Source: Mucilaginibacter gotjawali
Lineage (GTDB): Bacteria > Bacteroidota > Bacteroidia > Sphingobacteriales > Sphingobacteriaceae
Direction: 5' to 3'
Length of the DNA: 64,000 nucleotides
Assembly (NCBI RefSeq): GCF_002355435.1
Contig: NZ_AP017313.1
Location: forward strand, 5,828,001-5,892,000
Part shown: positions 29,487 to 38,177 of the stretch, one piece after another
How positions within the stretch are numbered: the stretch's first letter is position 1
How the letters are laid out: every line of letters starts with the position of its first letter
Position numbers and translations under genes: made by a program
Notes under the pieces: model-generated
Seen by the model: only the letters and a program-made list of their open reading frames with translations
The model's database searches: none
Told to the model about the DNA's origin: nothing

Positions 29487-29702
29487 TTACAGCCTGTTAT
29501 TATCAATATTTACTAACGCCTTTTTAAGGGTAAATAGTACATAATTCCTGTCGCGGTGTACCAATTCCATTATTTTAGTGATCAGGCTGTCTTCCTGGCC
29601 CTCTGTATATTGCAATTGTTCGTCAGTCAGGTGGTTGTATTTCCTTTGAAGTTTAATTTTTACACGTTCCCAATCCTTGTTGGTGATGCTTATCTCGGCC
29701 AT
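29487..29702 (-). CDS. CsbD-like stress protein
   Basis: 71 residues from the ATG at 29702 (MAEISITNKDWERVKIKLQ); the longer open frame adds an improbable N-terminus. The pattern W..VK.KL..KY..LTDEQLQYTEGQE is close to CsbD proteins (W..IKG...KWG.LTDDDL), which are small general-stress proteins of unknown mechanism. The C-terminus (NYVLFTLKKALVNID) is helical. It is upstream of the CtpA-like gene by 62 bases on the same strand, so co-transcription is possible. The family match is moderate. Confidence 0.65.
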   Translation of the reverse strand: MAEISITNKDWERVKIKLQRKYNHLTDEQLQYTEGQEDSLITKIMELVHRDRNYVLFTLKKALVNIDNNRL

Positions 29703-29889
29703 TGTTAAATTATTTTTAGCAAAAATATAAAAATACAAGCGGGTTACGCTCAAAAATTTGGCAAGGCTATTGTTTATTGAAAGTAATTATTAAACCAGGT
29801 TGCCCTTTGGCAATCAAATAATCAAAGCTATGCCATCAAACAGGGCTTAACCTGCGCATGGCATAGGATTAATAACTTAATAACATACT

Positions 29890-30465
29890 ATGAAAAAAGT
29901 TCTTTTAAGTACGGCCTTACTGATCGCGGTATGCATCAGCGCGAAGGCGCAATTCTCCCTGGGAATTAAAGGTGGTGTAAATTATTCAACCATCAACTCC
30001 GACAATTTAAAAAGCTCGAGTGTTGCCGGCTACCAGGCAGGTTTGTTTGCAAGGATAGGCACCGGCCTTTACCTGCAACCCGAAGTTTATGTGAGCAGCA
30101 CCGGCGGCCATTTTCAATCAAATGACAATGCCTACAGCGGCAACGTAAAATTCACCAATTTAAATGTGCCATTATTGGTGGGTTACAAATTTGGCCCCAG
30201 CAATTTAAACTTCAGGGTAATGGCAGGCCCTATTTACACCTCGGTGTTAAGCAGGGACGAAAGTTTATCGCAAAACTTTAGTACTGCTTACAATGATTTT
30301 GGGCATTACCGCAACAGTACGCTGGGCTACCAGGCCGGCTTTGGCGTTGATATTGGCGCCATTACTGCAGATTTGCGTTACGAAGGAAACCTTACCGATG
30401 TAAACCCCGATTTTGGGCAACGACAAAATTTATGGGCCCTGAGCGTCGGCTTTAAGATCCTCTAA
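29890..30465 (+). CDS. Outer membrane beta-barrel (OmpBB) protein, copy 1
   Basis: 191 residues. Signal peptide about 1-20 (ending SAKAQ), then FSLGIKGGVNYSTINSDN, the typical first strand of the porin-family PF13568 barrel, and alternating strands to the end, which finishes LWALSVGFKIL with a terminal hydrophobic strand. Likely an eight-stranded barrel in the outer membrane; function unknown. It is 40-60% identical by eye to the next gene, so the two are a tandem duplicate. A terminator follows at 30502. Confidence 0.85.
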   Translation: MKKVLLSTALLIAVCISAKAQFSLGIKGGVNYSTINSDNLKSSSVAGYQAGLFARIGTGLYLQPEVYVSSTGGHFQSNDNAYSGNVKFTNLNVPLLVGYKFGPSNLNFRVMAGPIYTSVLSRDESLSQNFSTAYNDFGHYRNSTLGYQAGFGVDIGAITADLRYEGNLTDVNPDFGQRQNLWALSVGFKIL

Positions 30466-30501
30466 GTTTGGCGACAGTATTGTAACCCGTTTGAAATAAG
30501 A

Positions 30502-30532
30502 AGTTCCGGCATTTACGCCGGGACTTTTTTTT
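30502..30532 (+). terminator. Intrinsic terminator
   Basis: AGTTCCGGC/GCCGGGACT stem (one G-T pair) followed by eight T. The rest of the 338-base spacer to 30803 is AT-rich with no further gene seen. Confidence 0.85.
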
Positions 30533-30803
30533 GGCCCTATAACCAGCCCTTACTAAAAAAGCACCCTTATGCGTTGGAGCCACACATTTATTATTTGCAA
30601 TAAATAAATATCTTTAGGCGATGAATTGATAAAACAGAATGTCTTCAAATTTTATTTGTTTATTGTAATTTATTTAATAGCAGGCCGTTAACCAAAAAAA
30701 TAGCATACCATTAAGTTAAGCTGGCTTGATTGATCCGGAACGAAACCAAAAAAATCACTTATCTATAATCGTACACTTATTATTCACAAAAATTTTAGCC
30801 AAT

Positions 30804-31372
30804 ATGAAAAAGATCCTATTAAGTACGGCATTCCTGGTAACAGTTTGTATCAGCGCTAAAGCACAGTTTTCCCTTGGGATAAAAGGAGGCGTTAATTTTT
30901 CAAGTATCAGTGCGAACGATGTCAGTTCGTCCACTGTTACAGGCTACCAGGCTGGCGCATTTGCACGAATAGGTAAAAGCTGGTATCTGCAGCCCGAACT
31001 TTATGTAAATGGCACCGGTGGACAATTCAGCAGCGCCAGCGGCACCGGAAAAGTAACCTTTACCAATATAAACTTCCCCCTGCTGCTGGGAAAATCATTT
31101 GGAACCACTGATTTAAACTTCAGGTTGCTTGCCGGGCCTGTTTTAGTAGGTGTGATGAGCAAGAATGAAAGTTTTTCCGACGGTTTTAATGCTACCTTTA
31201 AGGATTTCAGCTTTTATAAGCCTCATAATTACGGCTACCAGGTGGGTGCAGGCGTTGATTTCGGGAGTATTACTGCTGACTTGCGTTACCAGGGGGTATT
31301 GATAAAATAAACCCCAAATACGGACAGGTGCAGAACATTTGGGCCTTGAGCATAGGGTATAAGATCCTTTAG
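30804..31372 (+). CDS. Outer membrane beta-barrel (OmpBB) protein, copy 2, frame broken
   Basis: The ATG at 30804 (MKKILLSTAFLVTVCISAKA) matches the start of its upstream paralogue; an open frame further upstream is not coding. A stop at 31308 arises only because the G run at 31292-31296 appears one base short. With one G added, translation continues as DLRYQGGIDKINPKYGQVQN and IWALSIGYKIL to 31372, giving 189 residues against 191 for the paralogue, and the same C-terminal strand. The protein is therefore probably intact in the organism. Role: small outer membrane barrel of unknown function. Confidence 0.8.
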
Positions 31373-31429
31373 TGCTACTTTAAATAATGCATAAGCAGTA
31401 AATGTTGAATAAACTGGCAGTATAAAAAA

Positions 31430-31458
31430 AGTCCCGGCGATGAACCAGGACTTTTTTT
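31430..31458. terminator. Bidirectional terminator
   Basis: AGTCC.GG and CC.GGACT pair, with an A run before and a T run after. It closes the barrel gene on the plus strand. A second hairpin around 31495-31523 (GCAAAG-CCCCTG and CAGGGGCCTTTGC) may end the minus-strand tRNA-like transcripts. Confidence 0.75.
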
Positions 31459-31557
31459 ATTTGTCAAACTAACAAATAAAAACCCTATATATAAGCAAAG
31501 CCCCTGATGGGCAGGGGCCTTTGCTAACCAATTATAAACCTAAATTATGAGAAGAGC

Positions 31558-31672
31558 TGTAGGAGAAGGGGTCGAACCTTCAAGAAGTGGTTATTCTTAT
31601 TGCTAAGAGTTTCCCATGATCTTCGCCACCGGGACAAGGAGGTGTGTCTGCCTAAAATTTCACCATCCTACA
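31558..31672 (-). tRNA. Atypical tRNA-like gene with long variable arm, copy 1
   Basis: On the minus strand the 115-nt RNA folds as a class II cloverleaf. The acceptor TGTAGGA/TCCTACA has 7 bp and the T-arm is GAAGG-TTCGACC-CCTTC. The D-arm is GTG/CAC with GG in a 14-base loop. The anticodon arm is CCTCC-TTGTCCC-GGTGG, containing one U-U mismatch. The variable arm is 44 nt with GAAG/CTTC, TGG/CCA and a distal TCTTA-GCAA-TAAGA hairpin. The base after the acceptor is G, as in tRNA-Ser, and no CCA is encoded. Read normally, the anticodon would be GUC (Asp) with an unusual C at position 37. A normal tRNA-Leu or tRNA-Ser is about 85-90 nt. It may therefore be a non-decoding RNA, but compensatory changes against copy 2 argue for a selected structure. 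Confidence 0.55.
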
Positions 31673-31675
31673 TTC

Positions 31676-31757
31676 TGTTTAGTCCTAAGTCTGGAGTCCT
31701 TAGTCTTAAGTAAAAATCTGACTTCAGACTTTCGACTCAGGACTTTCGACTTAGTAC
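31676..31757. repeat. Word repeat between the two tRNA-like genes
   Basis: The spacer is made of variations on AGTCTTAAGTC and GACTTTCGACT; its two halves are imperfect inverted copies and can form a hairpin. This is the same style of intergenic repeat as elsewhere in the window but with different words. It separates the two RNA genes, so they may be transcribed or processed separately. Confidence 0.6.
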
Positions 31758-31761
31758 TAGC

Positions 31762-31872
31762 TGTTGGGGAAGGATTCGAACCTTCACAGAGTGGTTAGCC
31801 CGCTTCGGGTTTTCCATATTCTCCGCCACCGGGACAAGGAGGTGTGTCTGCCTAAAATTTCACCACCCAACA
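31762..31872 (-). tRNA. Atypical tRNA-like gene with long variable arm, copy 2
   Basis: A 111-nt second copy. Acceptor TGTTGGG/CCCAACA and variable arm differ from copy 1 in sequence but keep pairing: A-U at acceptor positions 4 and 7 become U-A and G-C, GAAG/CTTC becomes GGAG/CTCT, and the distal hairpin becomes CCCG-AAG-CGGG. The T-stem GAAGG/CCTTC is unchanged with loop TTCGAAT. The stretch from position 8 through the anticodon arm, about 42 bases, is identical in both copies, including CACCTCCTT. This gene is transcribed first (farther right on the minus strand). It starts 152 bases from the divergent Lrp gene. Confidence 0.55.
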
Positions 31873-31947
31873 TTGTGTATTATTAAAAAGAACGATCGGC
31901 TTTTGTCATTGGCTTGATACAAATCTAACAGGACTATCTATTTGTTG

Positions 31948-31970
31948 CAAATATTTCAATAGAATATTTG
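31948..31970. promoter_or_regulatory. Palindrome upstream of Lrp gene
   Basis: CAAATATT and AATATTTG are perfect inverted 8-mers separated by 7 bases, 54 bases before the Lrp start and in the divergent region shared with the tRNA-like genes. The right half also resembles a -7 box. Autoregulation by the Lrp protein is a guess from position. Confidence 0.4.
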
Positions 31971-32023
31971 TATTTTTATCAGATTTTAATTATTCTTGTA
32001 TATAAATAAAATTTTCCGAATTT

Positions 32024-32500
32024 ATGTCCCACAGAAAAGCTCAAAATTTAGAAATTGATAATCTCGACATACAGATTTTATCAATATTAATGAAAAATGC
32101 GACCACTCCGTACACTGAGATTGCTAAAGAGTTGATCGTTTCCGGCGGAACTATACACGTGAGGATGAAAAAGTTGGAAGAAATGGGTGTGATAAAGGGT
32201 GCCAGTTTGGAGGTAGATCCTCAAAAATTAGGGTATGATATCACCGCTTTCCTGGGCATTTTCCTGGAAAAAGGCTCACAATATAATGATGCCGTAAAGC
32301 AGTTGAAGACCGTAAAAGAGATCGTCGAGCTCCATTACACTACCGGCAGCTACAGCATTTTCGCCAAAATTGTGTGCCATGACACAACTCATTTGCGTGA
32401 AGTTTTGAATGAACAAATCCAGGGTGTTAAAGGCATCCAGCGGACTGAAACTTTCATTTCACTGGAAGAAAGTATCCGCAGGCAGATCACTTTGGAGTAA
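32024..32500 (+). CDS. Lrp/AsnC-family transcriptional regulator
   Basis: 158 residues. The N-terminal helix-turn-helix is LDIQILSILMKNATTPYTEI then AKELIVSGGTIHVRMKKLEE (about 14-55). The C-terminal RAM/AsnC ligand-binding domain covers about 70-155, with VELHYTTGSYSIFAKIV near 100-116 and a final EESIRRQITLE. Lrp-type proteins bind amino acids and regulate metabolism globally. The sequence is of standard length. It is divergent from the tRNA-like genes and separated from Tex by a perfect hairpin. Confidence 0.92.
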   Translation: MSHRKAQNLEIDNLDIQILSILMKNATTPYTEIAKELIVSGGTIHVRMKKLEEMGVIKGASLEVDPQKLGYDITAFLGIFLEKGSQYNDAVKQLKTVKEIVELHYTTGSYSIFAKIVCHDTTHLREVLNEQIQGVKGIQRTETFISLEESIRRQITLE

Positions 32501-32516
32501 AAAACAAATAATCTTG

Positions 32517-32549
32517 AGACTTACGAAGTTTTAGAAACTTCGTAAGTCT
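32517..32549. terminator. Perfect 15-bp hairpin between converging genes
   Basis: AGACTTACGAAGTTT and its exact complement flank a TAG loop. It lies between the Lrp stop and the Tex stop and could stop transcription both ways, though no T run follows. A degenerate relative (ACTTACAGAG...TCGTAAGT) is at 21688-21718. Confidence 0.75.
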
Positions 32550-32557
32550 GTGGGAGT

Positions 32558-34828
32558 TTACCTGAATTTATCTTTCAAAGCAGCCAGTTTAATTTGCAGG
32601 TCGCTCTCTGGCTGCGGTGCCGGTTTTTTATTAAATACGGGTTTTTGCGCCGGTCGTTGTTCGCGCGAAGGCTCTCTTCTTTCCCTTTCGGCAGGTTTTG
32701 GCTCATTCTCTTTCATAGATAATGCAATGCGCTTGCGGTTAATATCCACGTCAGTTACGGTAACTTCCACTTTTTGGGCAACCTTTAATATTTCGTTGGC
32801 ATCCTTAATAAACCGGTTGGTTATCTGGCTTAGGTGCACCAGCCCATCCTGGTGAACGCCGATATCCACAAAAGCGCCGAAATTGGTGATATTGGTGACG
32901 ATGCCCGGCAGTTTCATGCCGACTTTTAAATCGTTTATAGAATTTACCCCTTCTGTAAAACTGAAAGCCTCAAACTGTTCGCGTGGGTCGCGGCCGGGTT
33001 TGGCCAATTCGGCCATAATATCATTCAGGGTAGGCAAGCCTACTGTTTCTGAGGTGTATTTTAACAATGGAATGCTTTTACGCAGCTTATCATCACCCAT
33101 CAATTCTTTAACGGAACACTTCAGGTCTTTGGCCATCTGCTCTACCAAAGCATATCTTTCCGGGTGTACAGCGCTGGTATCCAGTGGGTTTTCCGCGTGA
33201 TGGATCCTCAGGAAACCTGCTGCCTGTTCAAAAGCTTTATCGCCTAAACGCGGCACTTTTTTCAACTGGTCGCGGCGTTTAAATGCACCGTTCTGGTTGC
33301 GGTATTCTACAATATTTTGTGCCAGCTGCGGGCCAAGACCCGATACATAGGCTAATATTTGTTTTGATGCGGTGTTTAATTCAACCCCAACAGCGTTTAC
33401 GCAACTCATTACGGTATCATCCAACGAGGTTTGGAGTTTGGTTTGATCCACGTCGTGCTGGTACTGGCCCACACCGATAGATTTTGGGTCGATTTTTACC
33501 AGTTCAGCCAGCGGGTCCATTAACCTGCGGCCGATAGATACTGCGCCTCTTACCGTAATATCCTGTTCCGGAAATTCTTCTCTTGCCACATCCGACGCTG
33601 AATATATAGACGCCCCGCTTTCATTTACCATCACGATGGCAGCGTTGGGCAGGTTGAGGTTGCGGATGAAAACTTCCGTTTCCCTTCCTGCGGTACCATT
33701 ACCTATCGCGATAGCCTCAATGTTATATTTTTCGAACAAATGTTTGGTGGTTTTTTCTGCCTCACGGGCCTGGCCCGGGCCGGTGTGCGGGAAAATGGCG
33801 GTATATTCAAGCAGTTTCCCTTGTTCATCCAAACAAACCACTTTGCAGCCCGTACGGAAACCGGGGTCTATCGCCATGGTACGTTTTTGACCCAGCGGCG
33901 CGCCTAATAAAAGCTGGCGTGCATTTTCTGCAAATACCCTTATCGCTTCTTCATCTGCCTTCTTTTTGGTAAACAAACGCACCTCAGTTTCCATAGATGG
34001 TTTCAGCAGGCGTTTATAGCCATCAGTTATAGCTTGTTTTACCTGGTCGGCACTGGTATTGTTGCCGGTAACAAAGGCTTTCTCGAGCAGGTCGATCGCC
34101 TCATCTTCTTCAGGTTTCAGGTCCAACCATAATATTTCTTCTTTTTCGCCACGGCGCATGGCTAATATGCGATGCGAGGGAACGGTTTTTACAGGTTCGG
34201 TCCAATCGAAATAATCTTTATACTTAATCCCCGCTTCTTCTTTGCCCTCCACAACTTTCGATTGGAAAACCCCTTTTTCAATAAACAGGTTCCGCATCCG
34301 GGTACGCACTTCCGCATTTTCGCTGATGAATTCGGCAAGGATATCCCTGGCGCCTGCCAGTGCTTCCTCCAGGCTTTTTACGCCTTTTTCTTCATCAATA
34401 TATTTAGCGGCTTCAGCTTCCACATCAATCCTTTTTTGCTCCATCAGCAGGTCGGCCAGGGGCTGTAAGCCTTTTTCGCGGGCGGTAGTGGCACGCGTTT
34501 TTCTTTTAGGGCGGTACGGCAAATAGATATCCTCCAGGGCCACCATCGTTTCGGCAGCATTGATCTGCGTCTCCAGTTCAGGCGTCAGTTTACCCATTTC
34601 AGTGAGCGATTTAAGGATAGCTTCACGACGTTTATCCAGGTCGCGCAATTGCTGTATGCGGTCGCGGATGGCGGTTACCTGCACCTCGTCCAAAGTACCT
34701 GTCAGTTCCTTGCGGTAACGCGAAATAAAGGGGACCGTAGCGCCTTCATCCAATAAATCAACGGTTGCGCTTACCTGCTTTTCGGCTATAGATAACTCGG
34801 AAGCGATCTTTTTGTAATGGGTATTCAT
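32558..34828 (-). CDS. tex: Tex family RNA-binding transcription accessory protein
   Basis: 756 residues from the ATG at 34828. The N-terminal Tex region (about 1-310, with EGATVPFISRYRKELTG near 27-43) is followed by the RNase H-like YqgF domain (MAIDPGFRTGCKVVCLDEQG, near 320). The helix-hairpin-helix region (YVSGLGPQLAQNIVEYRNQ) and a C-terminal S1 RNA-binding domain (IVTNITNFGAFVDIGVHQDG) come next. The tail is basic and Pro/Gln-rich (about 715-756). Tex acts in transcription and RNA processing and is widely conserved. Complete and of usual length. The gene is isolated between a hairpin and the next broken gene. Confidence 0.95.
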   Translation of the reverse strand: MNTHYKKIASELSIAEKQVSATVDLLDEGATVPFISRYRKELTGTLDEVQVTAIRDRIQQLRDLDKRREAILKSLTEMGKLTPELETQINAAETMVALEDIYLPYRPKRKTRATTAREKGLQPLADLLMEQKRIDVEAEAAKYIDEEKGVKSLEEALAGARDILAEFISENAEVRTRMRNLFIEKGVFQSKVVEGKEEAGIKYKDYFDWTEPVKTVPSHRILAMRRGEKEEILWLDLKPEEDEAIDLLEKAFVTGNNTSADQVKQAITDGYKRLLKPSMETEVRLFTKKKADEEAIRVFAENARQLLLGAPLGQKRTMAIDPGFRTGCKVVCLDEQGKLLEYTAIFPHTGPGQAREAEKTTKHLFEKYNIEAIAIGNGTAGRETEVFIRNLNLPNAAIVMVNESGASIYSASDVAREEFPEQDITVRGAVSIGRRLMDPLAELVKIDPKSIGVGQYQHDVDQTKLQTSLDDTVMSCVNAVGVELNTASKQILAYVSGLGPQLAQNIVEYRNQNGAFKRRDQLKKVPRLGDKAFEQAAGFLRIHHAENPLDTSAVHPERYALVEQMAKDLKCSVKELMGDDKLRKSIPLLKYTSETVGLPTLNDIMAELAKPGRDPREQFEAFSFTEGVNSINDLKVGMKLPGIVTNITNFGAFVDIGVHQDGLVHLSQITNRFIKDANEILKVAQKVEVTVTDVDINRKRIALSMKENEPKPAERERREPSREQRPAQKPVFNKKPAPQPESDLQIKLAALKDKFR

Positions 34829-34902
34829 AATCAAATTTGGACTGCGAAGTTGAGCAGAATTGGGGGAATATTCAAGGGGAGGTTATCAACAAAAAAGGAA
34901 TT

Positions 34903-37111
34903 TTAATTCTCCGGGCAATTAAACGACTCCGGCTCATTATGGCTTAATTTTAATAACCTATTTTCCATTAAGTAATTCCTCCACTCTTTTGCGCGTTCTA
35001 AAGAATTGCAGCCATTCATATTAGCAGAATTGCAAAGTTTACACGGAAAACCAAGAGTGGTTTTAAAATTTAACTCTAGTAATTTAATCAGCAAATAAAC
35101 CTCGTTATCACGGGTTGCTCCACCTCCGCCAACAAAAGCATTAGCTGCATCAAACTTTAACATCTCATAGATCTTATCGTAGTTTATGGATTGATTTTCA
35201 TTTTTATACATTATCCCAGCCTTTTCAAGGTAGTACGCATACATTTCGCATTCATTGTGCGTGCCGTAGTAGTCCAAAAAGTCCTTTCTTATAACCGGAT
35301 CACTAAAGTCGCAATTGAAAAAGCCAAAGTCTCGATCCATAAAAGTGTATTTATCATCATTCCTTTTAAATGAATAGTTTTCAATAAGCTTTAAGGCAAC
35401 GCCCACCTGATTGTAGTTAATTTTGGAAAGCAATGTTGAAACCTTTTCATCCCGATCCCAGGAATCTATCTTCAGATGCATCAATTGCGGCAGCTTCTTT
35501 TCAAAATCATTAACGACGGTATCATAGTTACCCCCGTTATATTTTTTGAGGCAACTTTAAAAGGCTGTATTCGTTCGCCTATTTTGATAGCTTTTGTCAC
35601 TTGAAAGTTAATATCCTGATCTGAAGAAACATTTAGCTTAAGCATGTTTAACGTTGCCGAATCAGCATTAATAAACTTATTGAGATAATTATTGCATATC
35701 CCAATTATTCCTAGCCTCTCAAACAGGATTGATTTTTTGAGATAGAGATCTAATTGCTTTTTGTCGTTGACGATTTTGCTCCAATTTTTTGAATAGAAGG
35801 CGTCAAGTATCCTGCCTGCGGAATAAGAAAGGTCGTCCGATTGTTCATAAACCAAAAACCAGTATTCATATGCGGTGATATTATTTAATGACAATGTATT
35901 GATCAGTTTATTTTCGAGTTGATAACGTTGAGGAAAGGATACTTTGCTATTCAGTCTGTTACAATTGTCCAGAACTTCGGGGCCACCTTCAAAATCGATA
36001 TTATTATTTTTGCAATAGGCGGTTAAGGTAACCATCTGTTTCAGAAAACGAAAGGGAAAAATTGGCAAAACCCAATTGTGATCCATGTCGGCTTTGTCAA
36101 ACTCATCTGCTAATTTTTGTACTCTTTCAACGTCCCCGGTTGTCAGTTTTAAAAATGCATTTAAAGCAACCGAGTCAACTTTTGAACTTAACAGTTGAAA
36201 ACAAACACGTTCCTTTTCGATAGGTTCAACCTTAATGTTGGAGGCGTAAAATCTACCTGCTTTTTCATTCCATTTATAAAAAGGATAGTTTTTTGCAAAA
36301 TAGATCAATAAATTAAGCTTGGATACGGGGTCGTAGTCTTTATCAATATGAAAAGTAATTTTTTGATATTCATTATCAACGCCGGTTTCGGTTCCGGTTA
36401 AAAGATCAAGCAAATCGATATAATTCTTTGCATCTGATTGATAGTTATCAAAACGATTCCTGTCTTTAAATAGTTCTGCTGCAATTTTAAAAAGCGCATA
36501 AGAGTTTTTACTGCTGATTAATTGATCGATATTGTTTTTTTTAACCCATGGTAAATTTAACAAGGCGCTTGCACTCTCTTTTAATTTAGTTTTTTCTGTT
36601 ACTGATAGCTCTTGAATCTCATAACTAACATTTCTGTTCTTCAGTGGCGTTATCAGGAACGCGCCCGCATCGCTGGAAAAGTTGATCCGCTTTTTGTTTT
36701 TTCATAGAAAGATGAAAAAGATTTCCCGGTGATTTTATTGCTGATTACTATTTCAGTATTCAAAAAGATACAATTTTCAATTATCAGCCTTTGAGCGATT
36801 TGTCGTTCTTCAGTTTCCAGTATATGGTATCCCAAATATTCAGTCAGCTTCTCTGTGCTGTCCAAGTAGGGTGCTATTTTTAACAGTGCCGTTTTGTCAC
36901 CACTTATCAAACCAATTCTGATATGGTCCAACGCACTTCCTTTAAATTCAGGGGACAGTTTTATACCTTCCTCTTTGACAATGCGTTTCACAACAGCGCG
37001 AGAAATACTATCGCGATCATTGTTTTGGCTAAATGAACAATTCCATGTTATAATAAAAAAGGATAAAATTAGTAAAGGCTTCAAAGCGAATAGGTTTGTT
37101 TGAAATTTCAA
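34903..37111 (-). CDS. Unrecognised secreted protein, frame broken twice
   Basis: Three open stretches join into one protein of about 736 residues if one T is restored at the T run near 36690 (giving GSTFSSDAGAFLITPLKNRN) and one A near 35551 (giving VASKKYNGGNYDTVVNDFEK). A TTG at 37111 is the likely start, since no ATG is in range; a signal peptide follows (LILSFFIITWNCSFSQ). The body is alpha-helical with repeated 'LLxLLT' and 'YEYWFLVYEQ' type segments, somewhat like a helical-repeat protein. The C-terminus contains a CKLCNSANMNGC cysteine cluster. I recognise no domain. Base composition is noticeably more AT-rich than the neighbours, which hints at horizontal acquisition. Neighbours are unrelated. 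Confidence 0.6.
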
Positions 37112-37280
37112 GGATCAGAATCAATCATAAATATAGCAATAAATTAATAACGGGCGTTTAACCTTTAATACTGCAGTTTTGTGAATGTGAATTTGAGAGT
37201 TAGTAAGGTGCATCTTTTATAAATCCGATTGGGTTTCAATTAAATCTCCCTATCTTGCTGTACCAATAACACCCAACCCA

Positions 37281-38177
37281 GTGTCATCAATATTTGTAAT
37301 CGGCAGCTCCAATACGGATATGGTTATCCGGTCGGAGAAATTACCTGCGCCGGGAGAAACTATCCTTGGCGGCGAATTTTTAATGACTGCCGGCGGCAAA
37401 GGCGCGAATCAGGCTGTTGCGGCTGCCAAACTTGGCGGCAAAGTGACCTTTGCCTGTAAGGTAGGCGATGATATTTTTGGCAGGCAGGCCGTGCAGGGTT
37501 TTAAAGATGTAGGTGTCAATACGGATTTTATCTGTGCCGATCCCGTTCATCCTTCCGGCGTAGCCCTTATTTTGGTGGATGTTAATGGCGAAAACAGCAT
37601 CGCCGTAGCGCCCGGCGCCAACGGAAACCTGCAACCGGTTGATCTTGAAACAGTAATCGAACAAATAAAACCCGGCGATATTGTTTTGATCCAGCTGGAG
37701 ATCCCCATCCAAACGGTAGCCTATGCGATTGAACAGTGCCACCATAAAGGCGCGAGGGTTATTTTAAACCCGGCCCCCGCCTGCGTGTTGGACGATGCAA
37801 TTTTTAAATATGTACATACCATCACCCCAAATGAAACTGAAGCTGAATTGCTAACCGGCATAAAAGTTACCGGTCAGCAAAGCGCGGCAGCAGCGGCAGC
37901 TATATTAATGACTAAAGGCGTAAAAAATGTGATCATCACCCTGGGCGCTAAAGGGGCCTATCATCATGATAATCTATTGAATAAGATCATCCCATCACCG
38001 ACGGTAACGGCCATTGACAGCACCGCCGCCGGAGATGTGTTTAACGGCGCATTGGCTGTAGCGCTTACCGAAAACATTAGTCCGGAAGACGCGGTTGCCT
38101 TTGCCTGCAAAGCAGCGGCTATTTCGGTAACCAGGATGGGGGCACAGGCCTCGGCGCCGATGAGGAGTGAATTGTAA
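37281..38177 (+). CDS. rbsK: Ribokinase
   Basis: 298 residues with a GTG start. PfkB-family motifs: GGKGANQAVAAAKLGG (38-53) for sugar binding and DSTAAGDVFNGALA (about 247-260) with the catalytic Asp and anion hole. The N-terminal IGSSNTDMVIR and NPAPA segments are typical of ribokinase rather than fructokinase. The enzyme phosphorylates D-ribose to ribose 5-phosphate. No ribose transporter, nucleosidase or repressor gene adjoins, so it stands apart from an rbs operon. It is complete and of usual length; a closely related pentose or nucleoside kinase cannot be excluded. Confidence 0.92.
   Translation: MSSIFVIGSSNTDMVIRSEKLPAPGETILGGEFLMTAGGKGANQAVAAAKLGGKVTFACKVGDDIFGRQAVQGFKDVGVNTDFICADPVHPSGVALILVDVNGENSIAVAPGANGNLQPVDLETVIEQIKPGDIVLIQLEIPIQTVAYAIEQCHHKGARVILNPAPACVLDDAIFKYVHTITPNETEAELLTGIKVTGQQSAAAAAAILMTKGVKNVIITLGAKGAYHHDNLLNKIIPSPTVTAIDSTAAGDVFNGALAVALTENISPEDAVAFACKAAAISVTRMGAQASAPMRSEL

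Noticed and set aside
31616..31798. Plus-strand open frame over the first tRNA-like gene, with a GFEPSQSG-like end
   Set aside because: Peptides of this kind arise from reading across tRNA genes; the frame follows the T-arm and spacer rather than coding pattern.
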